Part shown: piece after piece, positions 1 to 11,817 of the stretch
Position numbering within the stretch: position 1 is the first letter of the stretch
Layout: each line of letters opens with the position of its first letter
Assembly (NCBI GenBank): GCA_018296165.2
Contig: JACKQL020000037.1
Coordinates: 451,448-515,447 of the forward strand
DNA from: Termitomyces sp. T153
Taxonomy: Eukaryota > Basidiomycota > Agaricomycetes > Agaricales > Lyophyllaceae
Direction of reading: 5' to 3'
Length of the DNA: 64,000 bases
Notes under the pieces: model-generated
Databases searched by the model: none
What the model saw: the letters and a program-made list of their open reading frames with translations, nothing else
What the model was told of the DNA's origin: nothing
Program-made: the position numbers and the translations under genes

Positions 1-240
1 GGGCGAATACATCAACTACAAATTGAAAATGGAATGGACACGTTTGCAACCAGTTCTCACGAACCATGATTTCCTGTATCACGCGAACACGTTTCCAGAA
101 GCACATTTATTTTCTTCGTCAAGCCCTTTACGTTTTCTCTGTGCTCATGACCGTAAGAACACGTCTTCTGTCTTGCCAGCCAGTCATGTCGATTGATGGT
201 TGACGTTTCATAGATTTGTACTGTCGCTTATTAATAACTT

Positions 241-1437
241 ATGGACACCCAGCACCTCCTCTATGGAGGCTTAGCATTATCCGGTGGAACCTTGCTATCT
301 GTGAGTGTTTCTCTTTTCATGTCCCTTTTGTGATGACTCCCTTCCATCCTTGTTCTTTGAGTTACGGGCCTCTTGTCCGGCGTGCGCTGTGACGAGGACG
401 ATACATTTGGGTCTGGGTTCATTCCCGTTTCTGAACATACTTCTCTCAGTTTTTTCAGTTTGCTAACATAATTCAGTTGTATCTAGCCCTGGTATTCTGG
501 TCACCCGCACCAATAGTTACGCACGAGTCGGAAAAGAAATACCGTTCACACGTGTCGCCCAAGAAACCCCTCCCGCTAACACAACTCGCGGACCCCGGTT
601 CCGTAGACCTGACAATTATCGTGCCTGCATATAATGAGATTGAACGGTTACCGCTTATGATCGCCTCGACTATTGCACATCTTGCGTCACAGAAGAATCG
701 GACGTACGAAATTCTCATTATCGACGACGGCTCTACAGATGGTACTTCAGAAACGGCGCTCGAACTGGCGGCTAAATACTCGAAATGTGACATACGAGTG
801 GTGACATTGGAAAAGAATATAGGGAAAGGAGGTGCCGTGCGACATGGCATGCTTCACTCGAGTGGGGAACGCCTTCTGATGGCGGATGCGGACGGTGCCA
901 GTCGTATTGAGGACCTAGAGGCTCTTTGGACATCTATGGATACACTCGCACCCAACAATACACCGGGCATTGTCGTCGGAAGTAGGGCTCATCTAGTCAA
1001 GTCAGAAGCAGTGGTAAAAGTACGCTGTCAAAAGTCTTTTCCTTAATAGAGGTTCAGGATTTATGAACCGTATTCCCCAGCGCTCGTTCCTCCGAAACGT
1101 TCTCATGCACGGCCTACACACCATTCTGCGCATCGTTGGCGTTGGCCACATCCGAGACACCCAGTGTGGATTTAAGCTCTTCTCGCGATCTGCAGCGCAG
1201 CAGATTTTTCCAGTTCAACATCTCCCTACGTGGATATTCGACGTTGAGCTCCTTCTCCTCGCGAAACAGCTTCGCATACCTGTAGCGGAGGTTCCCATTG
1301 AGTGGCATGAAGTGGCGGGGAGCAAGCTGAACGTCATGACTGCGTCACTCCAAATGCTTCGAGACTTGTTGATTGTGAGGGCTAACCATCTTCTGGGTCG
1401 ATGGAAGGCCGTTCCCGCAAAATCGAAGTCGGATTAG
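241..1437 (+). CDS. ALG5: Dolichyl-phosphate beta-glucosyltransferase
   Basis: Spliced model 241-300, 477-1019, 1081-1437 gives 319 residues with all junctions in phase and GT-AG introns. The product transfers glucose from UDP-Glc to dolichyl phosphate on the cytosolic face of the ER, supplying Dol-P-Glc for the last steps of N-glycan precursor assembly. An N-terminal hydrophobic anchor (about residues 10-28) spans the exon 1/2 junction. The family 2 glycosyltransferase core follows: TIIVPAYNE, DDGSTDGT and the DADGAS metal-binding motif. The GSRAHLVKSEAVVK / RSFLRN segment characteristic of ALG5 is recovered only if the 61-bp second intron is removed. The first in-frame ATG of the small first exon is used as the start. 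Length is normal for the family. Assignment is secure by motif order; the first exon is the least certain part. Confidence 0.93.
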
Positions 1438-2337
1438 AGACTGAAGTGAGATATGTGTCTTTGTATGTACTTGAAGAAAGATTGAGTATTGGTCTACATA
1501 GCTTCTGGCTAGGACGCTTGAACCAAAACTATGGCCACTCTACAGATACAATATAGAATGCGAATGCGGCCCATATATTCAGCTAAACATCCAAGTCTAA
1601 GGTGACCCACATCAGCAAAACAGTAGGTTGTATACTTGGCCAAATACTGGGAGGGCTGCCGATTTGCTGATGCTAAAACGTCTCTTTCTACTTCCATGTC
1701 GACGGGTGAGGTTGAGGATTCCGGACGGTTTCGGTCCGGGCAAGGTGATAGCAAGCACGACGGAAAGGCTCGCCTCAGTGAGTCAATCGTCGAGGGTCAC
1801 TATACTGCATTAGCAAAAAGGTTTTTGACACACCTGTGTGAGCAGTTTGTTTGATCCAGTGTTGTACCTAAGTCTTAGGGCTTAAAAAGGTTACCCATTA
1901 AGCCTAAGCCTTAGAATTGTTGAAGACGTGATTTGAAGGCTTAATTAAGGCTTAACATTGGATGACCATTTTTGGAAGGACATGATCGATGCATAGTAAT
2001 TGAATAGTAATTCAACAAAAATTTGCTCCTTCAACATTTCTAAGAGGTGAAAAACAAAACGATTCTCACGTCCGAGCCCACTGTTGCGGTTGCAATCAAG
2101 GAACGTTGGCCAAATGGAGTTGTTGTTGAGCTTGATAGTGATGGGAGGCCTGCATTATTGTCATCAGAATCATGGGTGATCCAAGGTGTGTGTACTCACA
2201 GTTGAAAGAATACTGGTGGACCTGACAGCATGTAGCATGCAAAAAAGATGTTGGTGGCATCTGTGGGGTCTGTGAATCAATGATTGTGCACAATCTGGGT
2301 GATGGAAAGGATGGGCCATGCCCAAATACATCATCTG
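1438..2337. other. Intergenic, grading into the repeat block
   Basis: Positions 1438-1860 look like single-copy 3' flank of ALG5 with normal CpG content. From about 1860 the sequence becomes CpG-poor and repeat-like. 2040-2337 probably belongs to the 5' part of the hAT relic that resumes after the solo LTR, because the LTR's target duplication joins the two sides. I see no intact gene. Confidence 0.5.
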
Positions 2338-2342
2338 GTACC

Positions 2343-3130
2343 TGTCAGGTTCCACTGACCATGGGGGCTCAGCTTCACTGGGCAAGTCCTTACTAGGTGG
2401 ATGTGATGTCCTGTGCTTATAACCTAGTGCTCTGGGGTGGTCTGGGCTTCAGATACTTGCAAGGAGAAGCTAGGGGAGGCAGCCCAAGCAAGTCCAGGAT
2501 GGTCTAGGAAAGTCTAAGACTAGGTATGTTAAATGTTGGGCTTGGAAGGGTGTCAGGTACAAGTCCATAAGCAAATGTATAGATCAGGGGGGCAAGCAGA
2601 GGCTATGTGGTTGATGGGAGTGGAGCCAGAGTTTGATGGGGGATCAATTAAGAGTGATGGGTTCCAGGGCTGAGTGTAGAGCAAGGTCTGGAGTTAACTT
2701 ATGAATGTTTGAAGGGTTGTAGGGGGTTGCAATGGAGAGACTTGTTGGAGCTGTGCAGGGTTGATGGGTGTCAGTTCTGATCAGAGGGTGGGCCACATCG
2801 ATGTTCTGATGGGAACTTATGGGAATGTGCTCTGTTCTGTAGTTGTTGAGAAGCTCTAGATGGGTCTAGCAATGCATGTCTGGGTCAGGGGAGAGGTTGG
2901 AGAGGCTCAGGGGCCTTGTGGAGCAGAGGGGAAGCTGAGGAGGCCCACAGGGGTCATGCTGGGGTTTGCCAGAAGGTCATTGGGGTTTGCCAGGAAAGTG
3001 TCAGAGATAGCTGGGGCAGGTGCCTTAGGTGAACAAGGGTTGGCATGAGTCAAGAAGATGTTGGGAGGGAGCTATGGAGAAGCAGAGTGGCTTAGGAGGA
3101 GGTTCAGAGGACTGGGAGTGGGTTGTGACA
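2343..3130 (-). repeat. Solo LTR, gypsy family A
   Basis: On the plus strand it begins TGTCAGGTTCC and ends GGGTTGTGACA, the reverse complement of the family A LTR seen intact at 52520-53513. It is flanked by a perfect 5-bp target duplication GTACC (2338-2342 and 3131-3135). No polypurine tract or coding region adjoins it, so it is a solo LTR left by LTR-LTR recombination. It is CpG-depleted relative to the young copies and shorter (788 versus about 990 bp). Confidence 0.85.
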
Positions 3131-4065
3131 GTACCTGTAAAGCTGCATGCCAACTAAAGAAAGGGTATAAAAGAAAGAGGGAACTCCCAGATGCAGACTC
3201 TGACAGTGGTGTTGACACTATGCAGAAGCTGGCAAAGAAAAGGATGCAGGCATTGATGCATCAACTCTAGCTCAAGGTTTTTCAGGGCCCATGTCTTCCA
3301 TTCACCTCTGATCAAGCTGGAATTGTCCAGGAGCAGTTTCTTTGTGCAATAAGGTCTGCAAATCTCCCATTCTGATGGATTGAGGACCCAGAAATCATAA
3401 CACTGTTTTTCCTCTTTTGGTCTACAGCAGGTGATGTCATCCCATCTTGCCAGCAAATATCTGGGCTGCTTTTAGATAAATCAAACAAAGCAGAGTGAAG
3501 AGAGCTCTGCAGAGCAAATATGCAGTGCTGACATTGGACAGATGGAAGGATGACTCATGAAATGCTATCAGTGGTGTCAACCTGTCAGTTGAAGGAAAGA
3601 TATAAGAAAATATGGTGTTTATATTGTTGTCTTGTGCTGTGATAATGGTGGAGGGAGTCAGCAAGGTACAATTATATTGAAGAGATCCTGGTTGTGTGAT
3701 CCTCCATGCTGTGTGCATCAAGTACATCACTTTATTTCTTCCCAATCCAGTTTAATACAAATGATAATCTCTTCCAAGTTTCAGTTCACTCTTAGAGACT
3801 ACTTCATTGAAAATGAAGAGGCAGCACAGACTGCTGAAGAAGTGACTTGCCTTATTGGCTAGGTTTTCAAGTTTGATCACTTTTTGATGACTCAGCAAGA
3901 ACTCATGCCAGGCAAAGTTCTTGCATTCCTAGTTGCTAATATCACAAGATGGAATACTCATTACATTGTGTTTGATTGACTGCTTACTTTGGAAGACACC
4001 ATGCATCAAGCAGTAATTTTATGGAGGGGTGAGATAGTAGCAAGTCAGGGTGGTGCTGAGAAACA
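3131..4065 (+). pseudogene. hAT-family transposase relic
   Basis: Discontinuous reading frames on the plus strand recall basidiomycete hAT transposases with an RNase H-like fold. The pieces appear in the expected order: a basic segment near 3165-3260, a stretch like 'FTSDQAGIVQEQF' near 3300-3340, 'LDRWKDDS' near 3530-3555, 'CCDNGGGSQ' at 3633-3660, 'CCVHQ' near 3706, and 'FLVANITRWNTHYIVFD' near 3930-3977. Several stops and frameshifts interrupt the frame, so it is dead. The solo LTR at 2343-3130 was inserted into its 5' part. The 3' end merges into unrelated sequence just before the Tc1-like element. Termini were not found. Confidence 0.65.
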
Positions 4066-4133
4066 CACACAGAAGAAGAAGAAGAGGTCATCAACCTATT
4101 TGCCTTGGTGTCAATATGAATCAAACAGACATA

Positions 4134-4343
4134 CAGTGGCTCAAAAAACTGTCCCAATGTTTTATACTTTTTGAAAATTGACATTGGCATGAAAGATTGG
4201 AAGTATATAAAATTCTGATTCAATCATGTAAAATAGTATGGCATCATGGTTACAAACTGCATTTTAGTTTATGTAATTTAAATCAAAACTGATGGAGTAA
4301 TGGCCATTTTAAAATATTCACTCATTGGAACAGTTTTTTGACC
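4134..4343 (+). repeat. Left terminal inverted repeat of the Tc1-like element
   Basis: Carries CTCAAAAAACTGTCCCAATG at the outer end and the inverted form CATTGGAACAGTTTTTTGAC at the inner end, so the repeat itself can fold on its own ends. It matches 6908-7121 in inverted orientation with scattered mismatches. Confidence 0.85.
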
Positions 4344-4499
4344 ATCTTCAACTTTTCAGGTTTATCTCTATTTTAGTCAGGAATAAAGAATAAGTTGCAT
4401 GTGGGAATATCAACAGGGTAATGTGACCATGTTTGGTTATATTTATATTTGGGAGTGGTTCAAGTTGGTTGAACCACATCTTGACCTTCAACCACCATC

Positions 4500-6891
4500 A
4501 TGAAAGCTACTTCTCCTGCACAATGCTCTACTGTTGCTTCTCTCCTTGCTCAAGAGTATTCTCTGCATCAGATTGGGGCTAAAACTGGTCTAGGGAAATC
4601 TACTATTGGGAGGATTAGTAGGGAGTTAGAGGTGGACAAGGAAAACCATTCTAGAGGCTGTCCAGCTAAGCTTACTCCATGTGATAAACAGGCTATTGTT
4701 TGACAAATCTCAACTGAGAGACTTGATACAGCTGTTCAGGCCACCAATTTTATCAACATCATTTCCAACCCTGTCTCTCCTCAGACTGTCTGGAATGTGC
4801 TGAAGGAGGAGGGGTATTGGTCTGCTACAAAGAGGAAAGTTCCTATGCTCAAAGCTAGACATCAGCAACTATGACTTAAATGGGCTCAAGAGCATCAGAA
4901 CTGAACTGTAGAGGACTGGAAAAGAGTGTTGTGGACAGATGAGACAAAGATTAACAGGATTGGGTAAGATGGAAAGCAGTATGTGTGGAAGCTACAAGGA
5001 GAAGGCATTTCAAACTGAACTACTATGTCAGGTTCTGCTGACCATGGGAGCTCAGCTTAACTGGGCAAGTCCTTACTAGGCAGACATGATGTCCTGTGCT
5101 TATAACCTAGTGCTCTGGAGTGGTCTGGACTTCAGATACTTGTGAGCATAAGCCAAGGGAAGCAGTCTAAGCAAGTCCAGAGTGGTCTGAGGAAGTTTAA
5201 AACCAGATATAATAAGTGTTGGGTTTTGAGGGGCATCAGGCACAAGTCCATAGGCAGATATTTGACTGTGGGGAAAGCAGAGGCTATGCAAGTGATGGGA
5301 GCAGAGCCAGAGATCAATGGGGGATCAACTAATGATGATGGTGTTGAGGTAGGACTGGTCTTGGAGGATCTTAGGATGCACTGGAAACTTAAGGACTGTA
5401 GCAATGAGCAAGTGCTCAGTGGTTGTTGAATAAACACTGTTGATATATATATATATACCTATAGCAATGAGCAAGTGCTACAGATAATAAGTAAGGACTG
5501 AATAAAATGAATAATGGAATATCACACCTCAGTGGTTGTTGAATAAACACTGAGGTGTGACATGAAACAAATAACAAAAACATATGGATTGACAAAATAG
5601 GTAATGATAGAACATAACCTTGACAGATGGGTCCTGGGGCTGAGCATAGAACAAGATCTGGAGTTAATTATGAATGTTGGAGTGTTGTAACTTATGTGCA
5701 GAGTTTATAACAGTGTTAGAGTGAAAGAAACTTAGGCAACAATAAAGGAAACAGAGACAAGCAAGACAACACAGAGTTGAGACAAGACAGAGACAAGAAC
5801 AAAATAGAATTGAAACAAGAGATATGAGACTAGAGATGGAAACAGAGACAAAACATAATGAGAAACAGGTAAACATAATGAGAAACAGATAACCACAGGT
5901 AATATTAAGACTAGCATAATAGATTCTACTTTATAACTTGAATACTAACTACTGGACCTCCTCTGGGGACTGAGAGTGTGACAGTGGGGCTTGTTGGAGC
6001 TGCATGGAGTGACAGGTATTGGTTCTGATCAGATGACAGGCTGTGGTGATATTCTGATGTAAGTGATGGGAATGCAATCTGCCCTATAGTTGTTGGAGGG
6101 TTCTGGAGTGGTCATGTGGGTCATGGGAGGCAAGTCAGTGACATGTGCCTGGATTAGGAGAGATGTTGGAGGGACTTAGGGGCTTGGAGGAAGAAGGAGA
6201 AATGGCAGGCCTGCAGGAGACAGGTCAGGTTTTGTTAGGAGGTCATTGGAGTTTGCTGAGGAAGCATCAGAGTTAGCCAGAATAAGTACCATGGGTGAAC
6301 AAAGGCTGGGGTGAGTTGGAAGGGCATTGGGGGGGGGGACTCCAGGGAAGCAGGGTGGCTTGGGGAGGGGTGTGGAGGTCTGGAAGTGAGTTGTGACACA
6401 CTACACCTACTGTGAAATATAGAGGAGGGAACAATCTCATAGTATGAAGCTGTATGGATTGGAATGGGGTAGGAAAGCTGGTAGAGGTAGTGGGGATCAT
6501 GAATGCAGAGCAGTACTGTGAAATTTTGGATGACAGAGCAAAGGAGAGCTTTGAAAAGTTGGAGATGGAGGAGGGTGCCTGCTACTTTCAACAGGACAGT
6601 GACTCCAAACACAACTCCAAAAGGGCTAACAAGTTGTTTGAAGACAACAACTTTGATGTCCTCTAGTGGCCAGCCCAATCCCATGATCTTAACCCTATTG
6701 AACACCTCTGGAAGTACCTCAAGGAGCAGCTTAGGCAGTATGAAACACCTCATGATGTGCATGAATTGTGGGAGAGGGTTACAAAGGAGTGGGATGGAAT
6801 ACCAGCAGAGGTATACCAAAGACTGATAAAAAGCATGCATAAAAGGATTCAAGCAGTTATCAAGGCAAATGGAGGACATACAAAGTATTAA
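4500..6891 (+). pseudogene. Tc1-like transposase, split by a solo LTR
   Basis: The frame runs 4500-5035 and resumes at 6399-6891. The N-terminus has paired helix-turn-helix character ('LAQEYSLHQIGAKTGLGKST'). The catalytic core shows 'LWTDETK' (4932-4952) before the LTR, then 'YFQQDSDSKH' (6583-6612) and 'HDLNPIEHLWKYL' (6682-6720) after it, the usual D-D-E pattern of the family. Stops occur near 4702, 4873 and 6664, several consistent with CGA-to-TGA or TGG-to-TAG transitions. Removing the LTR and one copy of its near-duplicated flank (TACTA / CACTA) restores the join in the expected protein order. It is non-functional. The terminal TAA at 6889 lies just inside the right inverted repeat. Confidence 0.8.
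5036..6398 (-). repeat. Solo LTR, gypsy family A, inside the Tc1 transposase
   Basis: Begins TGTCAGGTTCTGCTGACC and ends GAGTTGTGACA. It contains the reverse complement of the family's conserved start-site sequence (GTAATATTAAGACTAG near 5899). Flanks are TACTA on the left and CACTA on the right, a one-mismatch 5-bp target duplication. At 1363 bp it is longer than the young copies; a near-duplicated stretch around 5400-5560 explains part of the excess. Confidence 0.8.
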
Positions 6892-6907
6892 ATACCAAAA
6901 TTAAAGA

Positions 6908-7121
6908 TGCTCAAAAAACTGTCCCAATGAGTGAATATTTTTTCAAAATGGCCATTACTCCATCAATTTTGATTTGAATTACATAAACTGAATTGCAATT
7001 TGTAGCTATGATGCCATAGTATTTTACATGATTTAACCAGAATTTTAAATACTTCCAATCCTTCATGCCACTGTCATCTTTCAAAAAGTATAAGACATTG
7101 GGACAGTTTTTTGAGCTTCTA
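6908..7121 (-). repeat. Right terminal inverted repeat of the Tc1-like element
   Basis: Inverted partner of 4134-4343, with GCTCAAAAAACTGTCCCAAT at the inner end and CATTGGGACAGTTTTTTGAG at the outer end. The terminal bases have decayed relative to the left side. Confidence 0.85.
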
Positions 7122-7123
7122 TA

Positions 7124-7314
7124 GCATTAGTCATAGCATAGCCATAGATATAGTATATAAGCTGGTCAGCAGGATAGAATATTCTCTAACCAAACAATAG
7201 CAGTGTTTACTGGATCTATCATTTAACTGACTGTAAGAATCCCAGCATTATTTCCCATGCTTGGCTTGCTATGCTTGCTCCTTGCCCAACTCTTAGCTGC
7301 TCTTGTGCTCCTTT
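7124..7314 (+). repeat. Partial LTR, family C
   Basis: Closely matches the interior of the LTR at 14414-14898: the stretch starting CATTAGTCATAGCATAGCCA and the motif AACAATAGCAGTGTTTACT are shared. It is cut on the left by the Tc1-like element and on the right by the family B LTR that begins at 7315. Confidence 0.75.
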
Positions 7315-7683
7315 TGTAAGGGCAACCTCTGGAGCGGCAGATTGGAGTCATGCAGCTAGCAGAGGGGAATCTGAAGTATATTAGTGGAGTAGACAATGAT
7401 ACAATCAGTAACTAATCACCTAGCAGAGGGGAATCCAAAGAGAACAAGTCTAAAGATCCCCACTGCTCAGCATGGTGCATCAGCAGGTGGCAAAGGTGTG
7501 GGAACTACTGTACAGAAGACTGGAGCTGCTCCTCACCCTAGGGCAATGATTGCTGAGGTATTACAGAGAACTTCTCAGTTCTTCAAAGATCTCTGAGGTT
7601 CTAGAAAGAGCCCTGGAGATGTCAAACAAACTGTAGAGGTGCTAGAACCAGTCACAAAGGTCAGAAATAGAAGTCCTCTGACA
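7315..7683 (-). repeat. 3' LTR of a minus-strand family B chromovirus
   Basis: Starts TGTAAGGGCAACC and ends CCTCTGACA, the inverse of the LTRs at 48034-48401 and 49972-50319 (TGTCAGGGGAC to CCTTACA). Immediately to the right, TCACTCCTCCTC is the reverse complement of a polypurine tract, which makes this the 3' LTR of an element read right to left. Confidence 0.8.
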
Positions 7684-10649
7684 TCACTCCTCCTCTAGCA
7701 TGTGGTGCCTCAATGTATGGGGTAAAAGAAGGCCCTGATTGCTTGGTCTGCTAGTGAGATAGGGTAGATTCCTCATGTGGTGTGTGGGGCATTGGGATGT
7801 CTCCAGTAGAACTCCTTGATGAGTCTGGGGGCATGCATGTTCTCCCATGACTCTCAGGAGATATCCTCAATCCTGTAGCCTTTCCACTTCACCTTGTACT
7901 GTAGTCATCTCTGGAATAAACAGCTATCCAGGATTTCCTCCACCTCATATTCCTTGTTGTTGTTGACCACCATAGGGATTGGTGGAGGTGGCAGATAATG
8001 CTCTGGAATAGGATCCTCAGAGGCTGGAGTCAGTTTGACCACATTGAATACTGGATGAAGCTGGCACATCCCTACAGGGAGCCAGAGTTGATAGGCCAAG
8101 GGTCCTACCTGTCATTCCACTGTGGAGAGTCCCAACTGATGGTGTGACAGCTTTTTCAAGGGCCAGGTAGTTGTAATGTCAGAGGCATCCAGGTAGACTT
8201 GACCTCCAGGCTGATATTTGTGCTCCAGGGTCCTCTTGTGGTCATAGTATTATGCCATGTTGTCCTTTGCCTTTGCCAGTGCTGCTCAGGCCTCCTCCTG
8301 TGACCTCCTTATCTGGTCCACAAATTCATTTACTGCCTCATTCTCCAAGGGTTAGGCCTGGAGTTTGAAACCCATGTGCAGATACTGTTCCATGTCGAGG
8401 AAGAATGGGGAGAATTGGGTGGATGCATGAACATGGTTGTTGTATTGGAACTCAGCATCAGGGAGGAGTTTGTTCTAGTCATTTTGGCACTCATTGCAAA
8501 AGAAGTGGAGGTACTGCTCTAACTCCTGGTTTATGCATTCAGTCTGGCTGTTGGACTGTGGGTGGTAGGCAGTGGAGGTGTGGAGCTTCACTCTGAGCAG
8601 TTGGTAAAGCTCCCTAGTGAACTCCACCACAAATTGTGGTCCCCAATTAAAGATGTAGGTATTAGAGAGGCTGTGGAGCTTCCAGACATTCCTCCAGTAC
8701 AGGTTTGTGGTGCCTATGGCAGAGCAGGTGGTGTGGGTTGGAATGAAGTGCACTTGCTTGCCATACAGGTCTACCACCACCATAATTGCATTGTAATCAT
8801 GGGCATTGGAGAGCTCTACAATGAAGTCCATGGAAGCCACACTCCACCATTCCACAGGCATGGGCAGTGGGTGTGATTGTCCATAGATGAGTTGGTGTTG
8901 AGGCTTAGTCTAGAGGCAGAGATTGCATGTACTAGTGTAGGATCCAATATACCAGGACATCTGAGGCCACCAGTAGTTCTGCAATACTAGCTCCAGTGTC
9001 TTCCACTGTCTGGGGTGCCCTGCAATGTGGGAGTCATGGTGTTGCTCCACAATCCTCTGATGGAGCTCTGGAATGTTGGGGACATAGATACGGTCTCAGA
9101 AGGTCAGGATTCTATCTTGGAGGGCCCATTCATCTGTGCAGACTGCTTTGGCACCAGTGGTATGCTCTGACTTTAGCATCCAAGCTGCTTGCACCACAAG
9201 TTACTCCTGCTGACCATCCTGGTTACTCCACTGTATGTCCCAGAGAATGTCCACTTCTGCTCCTTCAACAGCTAAACCCTCCATAGCTCAGATAACAAAT
9301 AGTTCAGGGTGGAGGAGCACAATGTTGCTATTATCCTCCTCCCTCATGCCATGGTCCGCTCTCTGGGACAGAGCATCTGGTTTCCTCATGCTCCAGCCAG
9401 GCTTGTGGTGTAAAGAGAAGTCAAAGTTGGCAAGGTAAAGGGACCACTGGGCCTGTCAGCAATTGAGCTTCTTGGCTGTCCAGAAGTATTCAAGGTTCTT
9501 GTGATCTGTCCAGACCTCAAACTTGTGCTGTGTGCCTTTCAGGAAGTGCTGCCACTCCTCAAACAACTAGATGATGGCCAGCATTTCCTTGTCATGGATC
9601 TCATAGTTCCACTCCACTGCATTCAGGCTCTTGGAGTAAAAGGCCACCAGATGCCACTTTCCATTCTCCAGAGATTGCTGCAAGAGCACAGCTCCAGTGG
9701 CAAAGTCAGAGCTTCTACTTAGAAGGAAGAGTTGTCATCTGGAAAGAGAAGGACAGGTCTGGAGGTCACAGTGCACTTGAGAGTGTTGAAGGCTGTCTGC
9801 TCTGGAGGTCCCCAACTCCATGTAACATCCTTTTCAGTGATGTCAAATAGCAGACAGGCATGGTACAAGAAGTCCTGGATGAATCTCCAGTAGAAGTTTG
9901 CAAAACCAAGAAATGCCTGCACCTCCTTCTTGTTCTTGGGCTCCAGCCACTCTGCCACACCTGCTACCTTTACTGGGTCCATTTTCATGGCTCTGTGTGA
10001 GATAATCAGGCCAAGGTATTCAATCCAGGTCTGTTCAAACTTGCACTTCTCCAGTTTGAGGTAGAGCTGGTGCTGGCAGAGGTGTTCCAGAATGAGACAA
10101 GTGATCTGATGGCATTCCTCCAGCATTTTGGTATAGATGAGGATGTTGTCAAGGTATATGCACACTACACCCTCTGCTATGAGGTCCCAGAATATGTTGT
10201 TCATTATGGTCTGAAAGGTAGCAGGGCTATTGGTGAGTCTGAAGAACATAATGAGCAGCTCAAACAATCCCCAGTTGGTCCAGAAGGTGGCCTTCTACTC
10301 ATCTCCTTCCTAGATGTACACATTGTTGTAACCCCACCAGATGTCCAGTTTAGTGAAGTATCATGCACCCCAGATGTTGTTGATGAGCTTAGAGATGAGG
10401 AGGAGGGGGTAACAGTTTTTCACTGTCATAGTATTGAGAACCCAGTAGTTCTGGACCAGTCAGAGCAAGCCATCCTTCTTCTTGATAAAGAAGACTGGAG
10501 AGGCCATCAGGGACTTGGAAGGGTGGATATGACTGGAGTCCAGGTTTTCTTGCAGGAATGTGTTGAGCTCCTTCTGCTCCCTGGGCCTGAGTGGGTAGAC
10601 CTTACAGCTGGAGGGTGTGGAATCTGGCAGCAGTTCAATGGCATGGTCC
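7684..10649 (-). pseudogene. Ty3/gypsy chromovirus pol relic (family B)
   Basis: Read right to left, the pol domains occur in standard order. Reverse transcriptase lies at about 10640-9900, with 'LTNSPATFQTIMN' and the catalytic box as YLDN at 10145-10156. RNase H is about 9900-9300 and integrase about 8900-8470, with 'TAYHPQSNSQTE'. The integrase C-terminus with a chromodomain is about 8100-7780 ('HPVFNVVKL', 'YEVEEILDS'). Stops and frameshifts are frequent and CpG is nearly absent, so it is an old, dead copy. The N-terminal part of pol, gag and the 5' LTR are missing because a family A LTR was inserted at 10650. By similarity it belongs to the same B family as 49972-52519. Confidence 0.8.
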
Positions 10650-11817
10650 TGTCAGGTTCTGCTGACCATGGGGGCTCAGCTGCACTGGGTGAATCCTTAC
10701 TAGGCAGATGTGATTCCCTGCACTGACAACTGGGCACTTGGAGAAGTCCTAAACACAGGGGGCTTGCAAGAATAAGGGGTGGGAAGTGGTCTGAGCAAGT
10801 CTGAGGTGGTCCAGAGGAGTCAGGGATGAGTTGTGGGGAAAGGGTTGGACTTGGCAGGGCACCAGGTACAAGTCCATAAGTGAGTTTTGTAGGTGCAGAG
10901 GAAGCAGAGGCTACACAAGTGATAGGAGTGGAGCCAGAGCTTGATGGGGGATCAACAGAAGTTGATGGAGTTCAGAGCCGAGTGTGTAGTGAGGTCCAGA
11001 GTTGGTTAAAAGAATGTGTTGATGTTTGTAATTGTAAGCATGGAGTTTGTAGAGGCATTAGGGTTGGAAAAGATTTGAACACAATAGGCAAAACGGATCA
11101 AACAAGGTGAGATGGAGCTGAACAGAATGAAACAGAGTCAAGACAAGATTGAGATGAGAACAAAGATAAATTCAGGCAGAGATACAAAACAATAATGAGA
11201 ATGATGATGGAATAGAGATGAAACAAGACTGGGAGACTGAGATAAAGAGAAATGTAACACAGAACACAAAACATGAGAGAGAAGCAATCAGACCATAGAT
11301 AACTTTAAGCAATAGGTAATATCAAGACTAGAGTATAAAGAGCTACTCTATGACTTATATACTGACTACTGGGGAGCTCTGGGGGACATTGGCTGTAGCA
11401 GCAGGACTTGGCAGAGCTTGGTGGAGTCAACAGGTGTCAGTTGTGATCAGGGGGCAGGCCATATTGATATATTGATGGGATCAATTGGAAACACAGGCTG
11501 TCCTAAGGTCATCATAATACTTCAGAGTGGGTCTGAGGAACTAGGGTGGTGAGTCGATGATGTGTAACAGAGTCAGAAATGGTAGGGGGGATGGTTCCAG
11601 GGCTTAGTAGATCCAGGGGAAGCATTGGCAGCTGCAGAGAAGATGTTAGAGTTGGCCAGGGGGCCGTCAGAGTTAGCCAGAGAGGCATTGGAGTTAGCCA
11701 GAGTGGGCATGGAGGGTAGACAATGGTTGGGGAAGTTCAACGGGGCATCAGGGGAGGCTCTGGAGGAGTGGGAGGGTTGGAGGCAATGTGCAGGGGTCCA
11801 GGAAATGGGTTGTGACA
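10650..11817 (-). repeat. 3' LTR of a minus-strand family A element
   Basis: TGTCAGGTTCTGCTGACC to GGGTTGTGACA. It is followed at 11818-11833 by TCACCCCCCCTTCAGC, the reverse complement of the family A polypurine tract, so this is the 3' LTR of an element oriented right to left. It carries the conserved start-site sequence (reverse complement near 11322). It interrupts family B pol. Confidence 0.85.

Larger units (their letters stand above)
4134..7121 (+). mobile_element. Tc1/mariner-like element with long terminal inverted repeats
   Basis: Left and right ends are inverted copies of about 210 bp (4134-4343 and 6908-7121). The left end starts CAGTGGCTCAAAAAACTG next to a TA (4132-4133). The right end is more mutated and also abuts TA (7122-7123), the expected Tc1 target duplication. 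The interior holds one decayed transposase gene, itself split by a solo LTR of gypsy family A (5036-6398). Without that LTR the element is about 1.6 kb, a normal Tc1 size. Confidence 0.85.
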
